The notes beneath the pieces are model-generated. The model saw only the letters and a program-made list of their open reading frames with translations, was not told the origin of the DNA and did no database searches. Both the position numbers and the translations under genes were made by a program. Shown in pieces: positions 47,794 to 57,338 of a stretch of 64,000 bases of DNA (the stretch's first letter is position 1; the number at the start of each line of letters is the position of its first letter). The DNA is from Marinomonas flavescens (GTDB lineage Bacteria; Pseudomonadota; Gammaproteobacteria; Pseudomonadales; Marinomonadaceae), in NCBI RefSeq assembly GCF_004352835.1, contig NZ_SJSB01000004.1:236067-300066 (forward strand), given 5' to 3'.

Positions 47794-47891
47794 AACTGTA
47801 TAAATATACAGTTATTGATTTTGGTCTTATGTTCCAGCTTCTAGAGTGCTCGCTACATGATCCGTAATTCGCTCTGAATCAGTTCTAAAAA
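47794..47891. repeat. Diverged direct repeat, copy B, with an orphan LexA box
   Basis: This is the partner of 44991-45080. It holds CTGTATAAATATACAG (47796-47811), a perfect CTGT-N8-ACAG LexA core extended to a 32-base imperfect palindrome (ATCAATAA on the left, TTATTGAT on the right). It then runs into the 3' end of the lysR gene. The box lies between two converging gene ends, where no promoter is expected. Confidence 0.8.
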
Positions 47892-48722
47892 AGCCTCTTT
47901 GGCTTTGTGAAAACCGGTGTTTTTATTCCAGAGAAAGTAGTTTTTGATGGGTTTTAGTTGTTCAATTCGATAGCCCTTGATCCCGCCGATGAGTTTAAAT
48001 TGTTCATAAATCCCTCTTGGTACCAATGAAATTCCTGCCCCAGAGCTGACACAGCCAAGAATGGTGCCATAACTCGCGATGCTGGTTATTGTGGCGGACA
48101 CTTGATTCATCTCCAGCCAATTTTCTAATGCTTTGCGATACGGGCAACCTACCGGCCACATGTAGAGGTTTTTGCCGATTAGGTCAGCCGGAGAACGGAT
48201 GGCGTCAAAGGTCGCTGGGGCGATTAAGAGAATGTCTTCTTGGTAGATTTCGACGCATTGGATATCTGGGTGCACGCTTTTACCAGCGATGATGGCGCTG
48301 TCGAGTTCGTGTTTGACCACGGCGGTTTCCAGTTCTTTCCATTTTCCTGTGCTGAATTCAATGTGCACATCTGGATAGGATTGGTGATATTTGGACAGTA
48401 TTTTAGGCAATCGACTGGTGGCAGAAGACTCAATGGCACCTAGGCTCAAAGTGCCTGTCGGTACACCATCAGAGGTGATGGCGCGTTTCGCCTCCTGACA
48501 CATAGAGAGAATCTTATTGACGTATTCAAGAAAGATCTCGCCTGCTGGGCTTAATGTGAGTCCTCGACCTTTGCGAACAAACAAAGGCTCTCCTAGCTCT
48601 TCTTCTAGATTTTTGATTCGTGTGGTGATGTTCGAAGGAACGCAGTGCAGATGCTCAGACGCCTTGACGATGCTGCCAAGGTCTGCGACCGCTTTAAACA
48701 TACGTAATTGAGAAAGCTCCAT
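47853..48722 (-). CDS. LysR-family transcriptional regulator
   Basis: 289 residues. The N-terminal winged HTH (MELSQLRMFKAVADLGSIVKASEHLHCVPSNITTRIKNLEEELGEPLFVRKGRGLTLS) is followed by a periplasmic-binding-like effector domain with GTLSLGAIES, and GILGCVSSGAGISLVPR. It resembles regulators placed divergently beside transporter genes. The divergent TSUP exporter 148 bases away is its likely target. The effector is unknown. Its 3' end is part of the direct repeat that flanks umuDC. Confidence 0.93.
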   Translation of the reverse strand: MELSQLRMFKAVADLGSIVKASEHLHCVPSNITTRIKNLEEELGEPLFVRKGRGLTLSPAGEIFLEYVNKILSMCQEAKRAITSDGVPTGTLSLGAIESSATSRLPKILSKYHQSYPDVHIEFSTGKWKELETAVVKHELDSAIIAGKSVHPDIQCVEIYQEDILLIAPATFDAIRSPADLIGKNLYMWPVGCPYRKALENWLEMNQVSATITSIASYGTILGCVSSGAGISLVPRGIYEQFKLIGGIKGYRIEQLKPIKNYFLWNKNTGFHKAKEAFLELIQSELRIM

Positions 48723-48870
48723 TCTATCGCTCTTTAAAAGTGAATAATTACTTTAATATAAGTTACTTTTATTTAGGTATCCAGTTGATTAGCTTAGCAG
48801 GGTGTTTATCCATCAGTGCTCTGATTCTTCTATGCGCTGAGACATTTAGTCTGCTTTTTAGGAGTTAATC

Positions 48871-49644
48871 ATGATTTCTGGTCCTGCCGATATGATCGCG
48901 TTAGGTTTGTTTTCTTTTTGCGGTGGGCTTATTGATGCGGCTGTGGGGGGAGGTGGTTTGATACTCTTACCAGCGTTAATACATGCCTTGCCAGAATACG
49001 CATTATCAACGGTATTTGGCACCAATAAAGTGGCCGTTTGGGTCGCCGCCGTGACGTCCATTGGCACTTATCTTAAAAAAGTGAATATTGTCTGGAGAAT
49101 ATTACTACCTACGGCCTTGTCAGCGTTTGTGTTTGCGTACTTTGGTGCCATGTCTGTAGCCAGTATTCCCAAAGACAGCATGCAGATCGTGGTGTTTATA
49201 TTGCTGATTGTGATGGCCGTTTACACCTTTCACAAAAAAGATCTGGGGCTTAGCCATAGAAAGGTAGAAGCCAATGGAAGAAACATAGCGAAGGGGGTCG
49301 CGTTTGGTGGTTTGATTGGTTTTTACGATGGTTTATTTGGTCCTGGCAGCGGTAGTTTCCTGATTTTTCTGTTTATTAGAGGGTTCGGTTTTGATTTTTT
49401 AAATGCCTCGGTATCGGCAAAACTGGTGAATCTTGGGGCATTTACGGCGGCATTACTCTTCTTTATACCTTCGGGGCATGTGTTGTGGAAAGTGAGCGCG
49501 CTCATCGCTGTTTGTAATGTGCTGGGAGCGCTCACTGGTGTGTATTTAGCATTAAGGTTAGGTAGTCAGTTTATCCGTGTGTTGTTTTTAACCCTGTTGT
49601 TGTTTTTGATCAGTCGAATGGGATTCACCATGTTATTGGTTTGA
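48871..49644 (+). CDS. TauE/SafE (TSUP) family membrane transporter
   Basis: 257 residues with about eight membrane segments in two similar halves. Each half opens with the family's glycine-rich motif (FCGGLIDAAVGGGGLILLPALI, then GLIGFYDGLFGPGSGSFLIFLFI). TSUP proteins move sulfite, taurine-derived sulfur compounds, sulfoacetate or similar organic anions, usually outward. It is divergent from the LysR gene, which probably regulates it. A GGAG ribosome site precedes the ATG. The substrate is unassigned. Confidence 0.9.
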   Translation: MISGPADMIALGLFSFCGGLIDAAVGGGGLILLPALIHALPEYALSTVFGTNKVAVWVAAVTSIGTYLKKVNIVWRILLPTALSAFVFAYFGAMSVASIPKDSMQIVVFILLIVMAVYTFHKKDLGLSHRKVEANGRNIAKGVAFGGLIGFYDGLFGPGSGSFLIFLFIRGFGFDFLNASVSAKLVNLGAFTAALLFFIPSGHVLWKVSALIAVCNVLGALTGVYLALRLGSQFIRVLFLTLLLFLISRMGFTMLLV

Positions 49645-49890
49645 TGGCAGCCTAATGTTGGCCTTATTATCTGTGATGTTGTTATCCATGCTAGGAGCTA
49701 GATTGTTTTCGACTTAGAGTGTCACAGACAAAACATCCGATTCTTGCATTGTGTCGGATTTTATCAGCCGACAACGCAATCAAATAAGTTAGCAATAAAC
49801 AGATGGTTGCGCGGATTAAAAAATGCTGAAATGTAACCAATAGATTCAACGTAATAGAGTCAACTCCATTGTTTAATCGAGATAGCCATC

Positions 49891-50976
49891 ATGTCCATTC
49901 CTTCAGAAACTGAGATGAGAAAAGCTATTGCGGAAAGAGATTCAGCCTTTGACGGGCAATTTCTTTATGGTGTGATCACCACAGGGGTATTCTGCTTGCC
50001 CTCTTGTCCGACTAAGGCGGCCAAGCCTGAAAATGTGCGTTTTTTTGCGGACATTGATGCCGCTATGTTGGCCGGATTTCGACCTTGCAAACGTTGTCAT
50101 TTTGTCGATAAAGATACCCGTACCGACCAGTTGATTGAAATCGCTCGCTATATTGAGTCCTATTCTGATGAGAAGATAACCCTTTCAAGTTTGGCTGAGA
50201 TTGCCGGTGTCTCCGCCTCAAGATTGCAGCGGCGGTTTAAGGAAGCTTTTTCTATTTCGCCAAAAGCGTATCAAGATGCGGTTCGTTTGCGGTGTTTCAA
50301 GCAATCCCTTAAAAACGGTGACGCGGTAACCGATGCCATTTACGGTGCGGGTTTTGGTTCTATTAGTCGAGTCTATGGCGAAGCAGATCGCCATATAGGT
50401 ATGACCCCAAAGGTTTATCGAACTGGTGGTAAAGGAGAGCGTATTAGCTACGCGTGCCGTAAAACGGCACTGGGGTTAATGATGATGGCAGCGACGGATA
50501 AAGGGGTCTGTAGTGTTCAGTTTGGCGACACTGAAAGTGAGCTGGTGGCGGCGCTGAACAAGGAATACCCTAATGCGGAATTGATGCTGTCATCAGCACA
50601 AGAAAGTCCTGAGCTCGATCGCTGGATGGAAGCCCTAGATCAGCATGTCAGTCTTGGCGCGCCTAGACCTGATTTGCCGTTAGACATTAAAGGCACGGCT
50701 TTTCAAATGAAAGTCTGGCAATTTTTGTTGAGCATTAAAGAAGGGGATGTGATGAGTTATAAGCAAGTAGCAGAGCGCATCGACAGCCCTAACGCAGTGC
50801 GGGCAGTGGGCACAGCCTGCGGAAAAAACCTGCTCGGGGTGTTGATACCTTGTCATCGAGTGTTACGAAGCGACGGTGGCTTAGGGGGCTACCGCTGGGG
50901 GTTAGAACGAAAACAGTTATTGCTGAAAAAAGAACAGAAACACACAGAAAAGTGCCACCAAGAACGAACGCAATAA
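49891..50976 (+). CDS. ada: Ada: methylated-DNA-protein cysteine methyltransferase and transcription activator
   Basis: 361 residues with all three Ada parts. The N-terminal metal-binding domain has CLPSCPTK (Cys38, Cys42) and PCKRCHF (about Cys69, Cys72), the methylphosphotriester acceptor site. An AraC-type helix-turn-helix follows (ITLSSLAEIAGVSASRLQRRFKEAFSISPKAYQ). The C-terminal MGMT domain has the active-site PCHRVLR with the following GGYRWGLERK. It removes alkyl groups from O6-methylguanine and phosphotriesters and activates the adaptive response. It is a lone gene near umuDC. Confidence 0.95.
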   Translation: MSIPSETEMRKAIAERDSAFDGQFLYGVITTGVFCLPSCPTKAAKPENVRFFADIDAAMLAGFRPCKRCHFVDKDTRTDQLIEIARYIESYSDEKITLSSLAEIAGVSASRLQRRFKEAFSISPKAYQDAVRLRCFKQSLKNGDAVTDAIYGAGFGSISRVYGEADRHIGMTPKVYRTGGKGERISYACRKTALGLMMMAATDKGVCSVQFGDTESELVAALNKEYPNAELMLSSAQESPELDRWMEALDQHVSLGAPRPDLPLDIKGTAFQMKVWQFLLSIKEGDVMSYKQVAERIDSPNAVRAVGTACGKNLLGVLIPCHRVLRSDGGLGGYRWGLERKQLLLKKEQKHTEKCHQERTQ

Positions 50977-51005
50977 ATCTAGATGCCTTTAAATTTATAA
51001 ACATT

Positions 51006-51038
51006 AAAAAAGGCGACCCAAATCTGGGTCGCCTTTTT
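51006..51038. terminator. Bidirectional terminator between ada and gcvP
   Basis: GGCGACCCA / TGGGTCGCC is a perfect nine-base stem with a four-base loop, flanked by A and T runs on both sides. Confidence 0.93.
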
Positions 51039-51093
51039 GTTTTATACCGTGACGGCGAATGACTTAACGGCTAACGATTTAATTGTTAGCAAC

Positions 51094-53958
51094 TTAGTCT
51101 TCGTAGCTGTCGATTGGTGGGCATTCGCAGAACAAGTTACGGTCGCCGTAAACGTTGTCGATGCGGCCCACTGGTGGCCAGTATTTACGTGCTTTGATCC
51201 AAGGAAGTGGGTAAGCCGCGTCTTTACGAGAGTAGGCGTGAGTCCATTCCATATCCAGCAAAGAGTCTGCTGTGTGTGGTGCGTTAACCAATGGATTGTC
51301 TTCCACTGGCCATTCACCATCTTGTACACGGCTGATTTCGTTGCGGATTTGAATCATCGAATCACAGAAACGATCTAGTTCTTCTAGATTTTCAGATTCC
51401 GTTGGCTCTATCATCAAGGTGCCGGCAACTGGGAAAGACATAGTTGGCGCGTGGAAACCAAAATCCATCAAACGCTTAGCGATGTCTTCTTCACTGATTC
51501 CAGACTCTGCTTTTAGCGGACGAATGTCGATAATGCATTCGTGTGCAACGGTGCCGTTTTTGCCTGTGTAAAGCACTGGGTAATGCTCGCCTAGGCGCTT
51601 GGCAATGTAGTTAGCATTCAAAATGGCATTAAAGGTCGCATCGCGCAGCCCTTGGTCGCCCATCATTTTAATGTACATCCAAGTGATGACAAGAATGCTT
51701 GCACTACCATAAGGCGCAGCAGAAACAGCACCATGTTGCTCTTGCATGCCCATGACGGGTTCAACAGAATGACCCGGTAAGAAAGGCGCTAGGTGAGATT
51801 TGACACCAATTGGCCCCATACCAGGGCCGCCGCCGCCGTGTGGAATGCAGAAGGTTTTGTGTAGGTTAAGGTGAGAAACGTCCCCACCAAAAGCACCAGG
51901 AGGCGCAATGCCTACCAAGGCATTTAGGTTGGCGCCATCGATGTACACTTGACCGCCAAAGTTATGCACTATGTCACACACTTCACGGATGTGTTCTTCA
52001 AATACACCGTGTGTGGATGGGTAAGTCGCCATGATACAGCTTAGTTCAGCTGCGTGTTTTTCTGCTTTGGCAGCGAGGTCTACAAGGTCGATGTTGCCAT
52101 CTTCATCGCATTTTACAATGACGACTTTCATACCAGCCAATGCCGCAGAAGCAGGGTTAGTGCCGTGTGCTGAGCTTGGGATTAAACAGATATTACGATC
52201 GTGGTCACCACGAGATTTGTGGTACTTATCAATGGCGATTAGACCAGTGTATTCTCCTTGGGCACCTGAGTTAGGCTGCAATGATACTGTGTCATAGCCT
52301 GTTGCTTTTGACAGCATGGCGATCAATTCAGCAAGCAGTGTATGGTAACCCGCCGCTTGTTCTGTTGGTGCAAATGGGTGGATGCCACCAAATTCTGCCC
52401 AAGTCACAGGGATCATTTCAGACGCGGCGTTCAGCTTCATTGTGCAAGAGCCAAGCGGAATCATGCTTTGGTTAAGCGCAATGTCTTTCACTTCAAGTTG
52501 GTGCATGTAGCGCATCAACTCAGTCTCACTATGGTGAGAGTTAAATACTGGGTGCGTTAAAATAGCGTCTTGGCGTAATAGCGCCGCATCAAAGCCTGTG
52601 CTAGCTGCCGTCGCGTCTATGTCTTCTTGAGACAAAGAGAAACCGAAACAGTCAGCAAGGTCGATTAAATCTTCGCTGGTGGTTGTCTCACTAAAGGAAA
52701 TAGAAAGACGACTTGCAGACGTGTGGTGTAAGTTTATTAACTTAGACTGAGTTGCAGCAATGATGTCTGCGGTTTTTTCATTGGTGTCTACTACGACCAT
52801 GTCAAAGTAGTTGGCATTGGTTGTAAAGCCATTGGCTTGTAAGGCTGTTGCAAAGCAATTGGCATAAGCGGCTACGCGAGAAGCGATTTTCTTCAAGCCT
52901 ACAGGGCCGTGATAGACCGCATAGAAACCGGCCATCATGGCAAGTAAGGCTTGAGCCGTACAAATGTTCGACGTCGCTTTTTCGCGGCGAATGTGTTGCT
53001 CGCGAGTCTGCATTGCCATGCGTAACGCAGGTTTACCGTGGCTGTCTTTGGAAACACCGATGACGCGGCCAGGCATAGAGCGTTTGAATGCGTCTTTGGT
53101 TGCTAAGAAGGCAGCGTGAGGGCCACCAAAGCCCATTGGAACACCAAAACGCTGAGTGTTGCCGAATACAATGTCAGCACCCATATCGCCAGGGGATTTC
53201 AATAATACTAATGCAAGCATATCGACGGCAATACTGGTTAACGCGCCTTGTTCATGGGCTTGTGCCACAAGATTGGTTAAATCGGTTACTTCACCGTTAA
53301 TACCTGGGTACTGGAAAATAGCCCCAAATACATCATGACTTGCAAGATTGTCGTTGGCATCCACTATCACGTCTATGTCTAGAAGTTCGGCGCGGGTTTT
53401 TACCACGTCAATCGTTTGAGGTAATAGTTGATCGGAAACAAACAGGGCATTGCTCTTTTTGCGGTTAGAACGCTTCATCAGCGTCATGGCTTCAGCTGCG
53501 GCAGTTGCTTCATCAAGCAAAGATGCGTTCGAGATTTCCATGCCCGTTAGGTCGATAATGACTTGTTGGAAGTTAAGTAGTGCTTCCAAGCGACCTTGAG
53601 ATATTTCTGGTTGGTAAGGCGTGTACGCTGTGTACCAACCAGGATTTTCTAGTAAGTTTCTTAAAATAGGTGATGGCACAAGTGTGTCGTGGTATCCCAT
53701 GCCAATAAAAGAACGAGCTACTTTGTTTTGGCTCGCTATGACTTTTAGCTGGCGTAATGCATCGCTTTCACTAGAAGGCTTAGCAGAAAGGTCAAGGTTT
53801 ACTTGGCGAATTGCTTGAGGAATGGTTTTTTCAATCAAAGCGTTAAGAGAATCAATGCCAATGGTGTTGAGCATGATGGTACGTTCTGAATCGTCTGGGC
53901 CAATATGGCGCGCGATAAATTCGTCATTGCTTAGCAAATCACGGATACACGAAGTCAT
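51094..53958 (-). CDS. gcvP: Glycine dehydrogenase (decarboxylating), P-protein
   Basis: 954 residues, the full-length single-chain P-protein. The PLP lysine lies in [20 protein letters not shown], with the conserved FIGMGYHDT at the N-terminus and [15 protein letters not shown]. It decarboxylates glycine and passes the aminomethyl group to the lipoyl arm of GcvH. AGGTGA precedes the ATG. It is downstream of gcvH, with an 86-base gap that contains a strong hairpin. Confidence 0.97.
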   Translation of the reverse strand: MTSCIRDLLSNDEFIARHIGPDDSERTIMLNTIGIDSLNALIEKTIPQAIRQVNLDLSAKPSSESDALRQLKVIASQNKVARSFIGMGYHDTLVPSPILRNLLENPGWYTAYTPYQPEISQGRLEALLNFQQVIIDLTGMEISNASLLDEATAAAEAMTLMKRSNRKKSNALFVSDQLLPQTIDVVKTRAELLDIDVIVDANDNLASHDVFGAIFQYPGINGEVTDLTNLVAQAHEQGALTSIAVDMLALVLLKSPGDMGADIVFGNTQRFGVPMGFGGPHAAFLATKDAFKRSMPGRVIGVSKDSHGKPALRMAMQTREQHIRREKATSNICTAQALLAMMAGFYAVYHGPVGLKKIASRVAAYANCFATALQANGFTTNANYFDMVVVDTNEKTADIIAATQSKLINLHHTSASRLSISFSETTTSEDLIDLADCFGFSLSQEDIDATAASTGFDAALLRQDAILTHPVFNSHHSETELMRYMHQLEVKDIALNQSMIPLGSCTMKLNAASEMIPVTWAEFGGIHPFAPTEQAAGYHTLLAELIAMLSKATGYDTVSLQPNSGAQGEYTGLIAIDKYHKSRGDHDRNICLIPSSAHGTNPASAALAGMKVVIVKCDEDGNIDLVDLAAKAEKHAAELSCIMATYPSTHGVFEEHIREVCDIVHNFGGQVYIDGANLNALVGIAPPGAFGGDVSHLNLHKTFCIPHGGGGPGMGPIGVKSHLAPFLPGHSVEPVMGMQEQHGAVSAAPYGSASILVITWMYIKMMGDQGLRDATFNAILNANYIAKRLGEHYPVLYTGKNGTVAHECIIDIRPLKAESGISEEDIAKRLMDFGFHAPTMSFPVAGTLMIEPTESENLEELDRFCDSMIQIRNEISRVQDGEWPVEDNPLVNAPHTADSLLDMEWTHAYSRKDAAYPLPWIKARKYWPPVGRIDNVYGDRNLFCECPPIDSYED

Positions 53959-53996
53959 GATTTATATCACCTATTAAGAAAACATGAAGGAGTAGG

Positions 53997-54032
53997 CTCT
54001 CTTGCTAGCGCCTTGTGGGCTCAGCAAGAGAG
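53997..54032 (-). promoter_or_regulatory. Ten-base-stem hairpin in the gcvH-gcvP spacer
   Basis: CTCTCTTGCT / AGCAAGAGAG is a perfect stem with a 16-base loop and no T-run after it, so it is unlikely to be a terminator. It may protect upstream RNA ends or be a processing site between gcvH and gcvP. Confidence 0.6.
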
Positions 54033-54044
54033 TAATGAACTGTG

Positions 54045-54428
54045 TTATTCGATTGTGGCAGCGTAACCATCAGCATCAAGTAGTTTGCTAAGGTCTGTGC
54101 CTTCAGCTAGCTTGATTTTCGCTATCCAAGCACCTTCAAAAGGTGATTCGTTAATAAGTTCTGGTGCATCATCAAGGTTAGTATTCACTTCAATGATTTC
54201 ACCTGAGACTGGTGCATAAATGTCAGAGGCCGCTTTAACAGACTCAACAAGAGAGAATTGTTCAGTCGCAGTGACTTCTAATCCTACTTCAGGTAATTCG
54301 ACATAAACTACATCGCCCAAAAGGTCTTGTGCGTGATCTGTAATGCCAACAGTGACAGTACCGTCTCCATTATCAAGAACCCACTCATGGGAGTCAGCGT
54401 ATTTAAGATTTTCTGGAATTGTGTTCAT
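54045..54428 (-). CDS. gcvH: Glycine cleavage system H-protein
   Basis: 127 residues, standard length. The lipoylated lysine is in LVESVKAASDIYAPVSGEI, with the N-terminal KYADSHEWVLD and WIAKIKLA. The lipoyl arm shuttles the aminomethyl group among the P, T and L proteins. AGAGG precedes the ATG. A terminator-like hairpin lies between glyA and this gene on the same strand, so gcvHP may be expressed below glyA or from a separate start. Confidence 0.97.
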   Translation of the reverse strand: MNTIPENLKYADSHEWVLDNGDGTVTVGITDHAQDLLGDVVYVELPEVGLEVTATEQFSLVESVKAASDIYAPVSGEIIEVNTNLDDAPELINESPFEGAWIAKIKLAEGTDLSKLLDADGYAATIE

Positions 54429-54445
54429 GAATGATGCCTCTTTTT

Positions 54446-54478
54446 AAAAAAATACCCGAGGGGGTTGCCCTCGGGTAG
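54446..54478 (-). terminator. Terminator-like hairpin between glyA and gcvH
   Basis: On the minus strand, ACCCGAGGG / CCCTCGGGT (nine-base stem, five-base loop) is followed by seven Ts. It sits between the glyA stop and the gcvH start, inside what is otherwise one operon, so it probably reduces read-through into gcvHP. Confidence 0.8.
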
Positions 54479-54483
54479 ATGAT

Positions 54484-55761
54484 TTAGCGGTACAGTGGAA
54501 AACGCTTACAAAGTTCTTTAACTTCAGCTAAAACGCGAGCTTCAACTTCTGGGTTACCGTCTGGATTGCCCACTAGGCCGTCCAGAACATCACTGATTAA
54601 GTGACCCACTTTGCGGAATTCTTCTTCGCCGAAACCACGAGAGGTTGCGGCTGGTGTTCCTAGACGGATACCAGAAGTCACCATTGGTTTTTCAGTGTCG
54701 AATGGAATGCCGTTTTTGTTACAAGTAATACCCGCGCGTTCAAGCGCTTGATCAGCAACGTTACCTTTAAGGCCTTTAGGGCGAAGGTCAACCAGCATCA
54801 GGTGAGTATCCGTACCGCCAGTAACAACATCACAACCGCGTTCCATCATTACAGCAGCCAACGTTTTTGCGTTAGCGACTACTTGCTTGATGTAGTCAGT
54901 GAATTCTGGTTTCAGTGCTTCGCCAAACGCTACTGCTTTACCCGCGATGACGTGCATCAATGGACCACCTTGATAGCCCGGGAAAACAGCGGAGTTGATT
55001 TTTTTGCCAAGAGCAAGGTCATTGGTCAGTATCATGCCGCCACGAGGACCACGTAATGTTTTGTGTGTCGTCGTTGTTACTATGTGTGCGTGTGGTAGTG
55101 GCGATGGATGAACTCCAGTCGCTACTAGGCCAGCAATGTGAGCCATGTCTACGAACAAGTAAGCGCCGACTTTGTCTGCGATTTCGCGGAAACGTTTAAA
55201 ATCAATTTCACGAGGAATAGCAGAACCACCCGCGATGATCATTTTAGGTTGGCATTCGATTGCTTGTGCTTCAATCGCATCGTAATCGATCAATAGCGTT
55301 TCAGGGTTAACGTCGTATTGTACGGCATTGAACCATTTGCCTGATTGCGCTGGCGCAGCACCGTGCGTTAAATGACCGCCTGAAGACAAGGTCATACCCA
55401 TGATGGTGTCGCCTGGCTGTAGCAATGCAAGCATTACTGCGCCGTTCGCTTGAGCACCAGAATGAGGTTGAACGTTAACAAACTCACAGTTGAACAATTG
55501 TTTAGCGCGATCAATGGCAAGTTGTTCTGTTACGTCGACTGCTTCACAACCACCGTAGTAACGGCGAGTAGGGTAGCCTTCAGCGTATTTATTCGTTAGT
55601 ACGGAGCCTTGAGCTTCCAAGACAGCTTTAGAAACAATGTTTTCAGAAGCTATCAATTCGATACCAGTTTCTTGACGCTCTTGTTCTTCAACAAGGGTTG
55701 CGAAAAGTTCTGGATCGCGATCAGCCAAAGATTGACTGAAAAAGGCTTCGGTATTTGCCAT
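54484..55761 (-). CDS. glyA: Serine hydroxymethyltransferase
   Basis: 425 residues. The PLP lysine is in [13 protein letters not shown], with [24 protein letters not shown] and the [15 protein letters not shown] block. GlyA interconverts serine and glycine with 5,10-methylene-THF, so it acts directly on the products of the cleavage system encoded after it. AGAGGAA precedes the ATG. The gene is divergent from gcvT. Being placed with gcv genes suggests this copy serves glycine or serine catabolism. Confidence 0.97.
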   Translation of the reverse strand: MANTEAFFSQSLADRDPELFATLVEEQERQETGIELIASENIVSKAVLEAQGSVLTNKYAEGYPTRRYYGGCEAVDVTEQLAIDRAKQLFNCEFVNVQPHSGAQANGAVMLALLQPGDTIMGMTLSSGGHLTHGAAPAQSGKWFNAVQYDVNPETLLIDYDAIEAQAIECQPKMIIAGGSAIPREIDFKRFREIADKVGAYLFVDMAHIAGLVATGVHPSPLPHAHIVTTTTHKTLRGPRGGMILTNDLALGKKINSAVFPGYQGGPLMHVIAGKAVAFGEALKPEFTDYIKQVVANAKTLAAVMMERGCDVVTGGTDTHLMLVDLRPKGLKGNVADQALERAGITCNKNGIPFDTEKPMVTSGIRLGTPAATSRGFGEEEFRKVGHLISDVLDGLVGNPDGNPEVEARVLAEVKELCKRFPLYR

Positions 55762-55919
55762 GGTGTATTCCTCTTAAATAAACAGTATTGCCCAATTAAA
55801 AACGCAGAGTCTTTTATATAATAACACTAGGGCAGTTTAAGATGATGAAAAAAGATCATCTTTCTAAGAGCGTCGATAATTGTCTGCTTCGCGCCAATTT
55901 TTCGTATCATATCGAAAAA

Positions 55920-55935
55920 GTTTCCAATTGGAAAC
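55920..55935. promoter_or_regulatory. Palindromic operator, glyA side
   Basis: GTTTCCAATTGGAAAC is a perfect 16-base palindrome 158 bases before the glyA ATG. A half-site, TTGGAAAA, follows three bases later. It closely matches the second palindrome at 56093-56108. Confidence 0.7.
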
Positions 55936-56092
55936 ATTTGGAAAAGATGTATTTTAATATCTTACGGTAGAATATAAGTATTATATTTGACCGATTGTTT
56001 AGGTTTTTAGTTAATTTAACGCTCATAATTTGATTTTTTATAAATTTAAATGACCTTATGACTTGTCAATTCGGTTGTAATTTAGATAATCT

Positions 56093-56108
56093 GTTTCCAA
56101 TCGGAAAC
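56093..56108. promoter_or_regulatory. Palindromic operator, gcvT side
   Basis: GTTTCCAATCGGAAAC is the same palindrome as at 55920 apart from one central base. It ends 33 bases before the gcvT ATG, a position where a bound repressor would block transcription or a bound activator would be close to the start. Confidence 0.7.
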
Positions 56109-56141
56109 TTCCACTCATCGACCCAATCAAAGGTTTATCTT

Positions 56142-57242
56142 ATGAAACGTACTTCTCTTTATGCACAACACATTGCAGCGAATGCCAGAATGGTTGAGTT
56201 TGCTGGTTATGAGATGCCAGTTCAATACCCACTAGGCGTTAAAAAAGAGCATTTATGGGTGCGTGAAAATGCCGGTTTGTTCGATGTTTCACACATGGGG
56301 CAGTTGATTTTAAAAGGTAATAAGGTAAAAGAAGCGTTTGAGAAAATTGTACCCGTAGATGTTTTGGGCTTGCCTGAGGGTATGCAACGTTATGGTTTGT
56401 TCACTACGGAAGAAGGCACCATTACCGACGATTTGATGTTTGCCAACTGGGGCGACGATTTATTTGTGGTCGTGAACGCGGCTTGTAAAGACCAAGATAT
56501 TGCTCATTTGAAAGCATCATTGTCAGATTGCGAAGTAGAAGTAATAGATGATCGCGCTTTGTTAGCGATCCAAGGCCCTAAAGCGCGAGCAGTATTTGCT
56601 CGTTTGATTCCAGAGGCGAGCAACATGACTTTTATGCAGAGCCTTAAGTTTGACTGGCAAGGCGTGGAGTTGTGGGTGAGTTGTTCAGGTTATACTGGCG
56701 AAGATGGTTATGAGGTCTCTGTGCCAAATGATCAAGCGGAAGCCTTTGCTGCGACTTTGTTGGCATTTGAAGAAGTTGAATGGATTGGCTTGGGGGCACG
56801 AGACTCTTTACGACTAGAAGCGGGCTTATGTCTTTACGGTCATGACATTGATACCACGACGACTCCTGTTGAAGCCTCTTTGAATTGGGCGATTCAGCCT
56901 ATTCGTCGCTTAGACGGCGCTCGCGAAGGGGGATTTACCGGTGCAGATATCATTTTGCCACAGTTTGCTAATAAACCCGCTCGTAAGCGTGTTGGCTTTT
57001 TGGTCGATGGTAAAGCGCCAGTACGCGAAGGTGTGCAAATTGTTAACCAAGCAGGCGACGAAAAAGGGTTGGTAACAAGCGGTGGTTTTTCTCCTTCTTT
57101 ATCTCAGCCTATCGTCATGGCCTATGTGTCAACTGAGGCTCTTGCTAGTGAAGAACCTTTGTTTGCTTTGGTGCGAGGTAAAAACATTCCTCTTATATTA
57201 ACTAAAATGCCATTTGTCCCTGCTGGGTACTTTCGCGGCTAA
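56142..57242 (+). CDS. gcvT: Aminomethyltransferase (glycine cleavage T-protein)
   Basis: 366 residues. The folate-binding fold is recognised by MVEFAGYEMPVQYPLGVKKEHLWVRENAGLFDVSHMGQ, YGLFTTEEGTITDDLM, SCSGYTGEDGYEVSVP, and GARDSLRLEAGLCLYGHD. GcvT releases ammonia and makes methylene-THF from the H-protein intermediate. ATG at 56142 was used; an upstream frame of 28 codons runs through the operator and lacks homology. It is separated from glyA-gcvHP by divergence, not the usual gcvTHP order. Confidence 0.96.
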   Translation: MKRTSLYAQHIAANARMVEFAGYEMPVQYPLGVKKEHLWVRENAGLFDVSHMGQLILKGNKVKEAFEKIVPVDVLGLPEGMQRYGLFTTEEGTITDDLMFANWGDDLFVVVNAACKDQDIAHLKASLSDCEVEVIDDRALLAIQGPKARAVFARLIPEASNMTFMQSLKFDWQGVELWVSCSGYTGEDGYEVSVPNDQAEAFAATLLAFEEVEWIGLGARDSLRLEAGLCLYGHDIDTTTTPVEASLNWAIQPIRRLDGAREGGFTGADIILPQFANKPARKRVGFLVDGKAPVREGVQIVNQAGDEKGLVTSGGFSPSLSQPIVMAYVSTEALASEEPLFALVRGKNIPLILTKMPFVPAGYFRG

Positions 57243-57338
57243 CTAGTAAAAGCTGCTATGTAAATGTCGCGACGGTGGCGTTTACATAGCGCCACTTTTA
57301 CAGATATGTAATAATCCCGTCTTTTTGGGGGATTAGCG

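Larger units (their letters stand above)
55762..56141. other. glyA/gcvT divergent regulatory region
   Basis: 380 bases with no gene. Two similar palindromes (listed separately) and a dyad AAGATGAT-N8-ATCATCTT at 55839-55862 in the glyA leader occupy it. I found no glycine riboswitch aptamer. A TTGACC at 55987-55992 could be a gcvT-side -35. Confidence 0.55.

Noticed and set aside
53621..53818. Small open frames on the plus strand within gcvP and glyA
   Set aside because: They are shadows of the highly conserved gcvP and glyA coding sequence on the other strand, without ribosome sites.
55762..56141. Glycine riboswitch upstream of glyA/gcvT
   Set aside because: The region was read on both strands for the paired glycine aptamer pattern; only palindromes and a short dyad were found.
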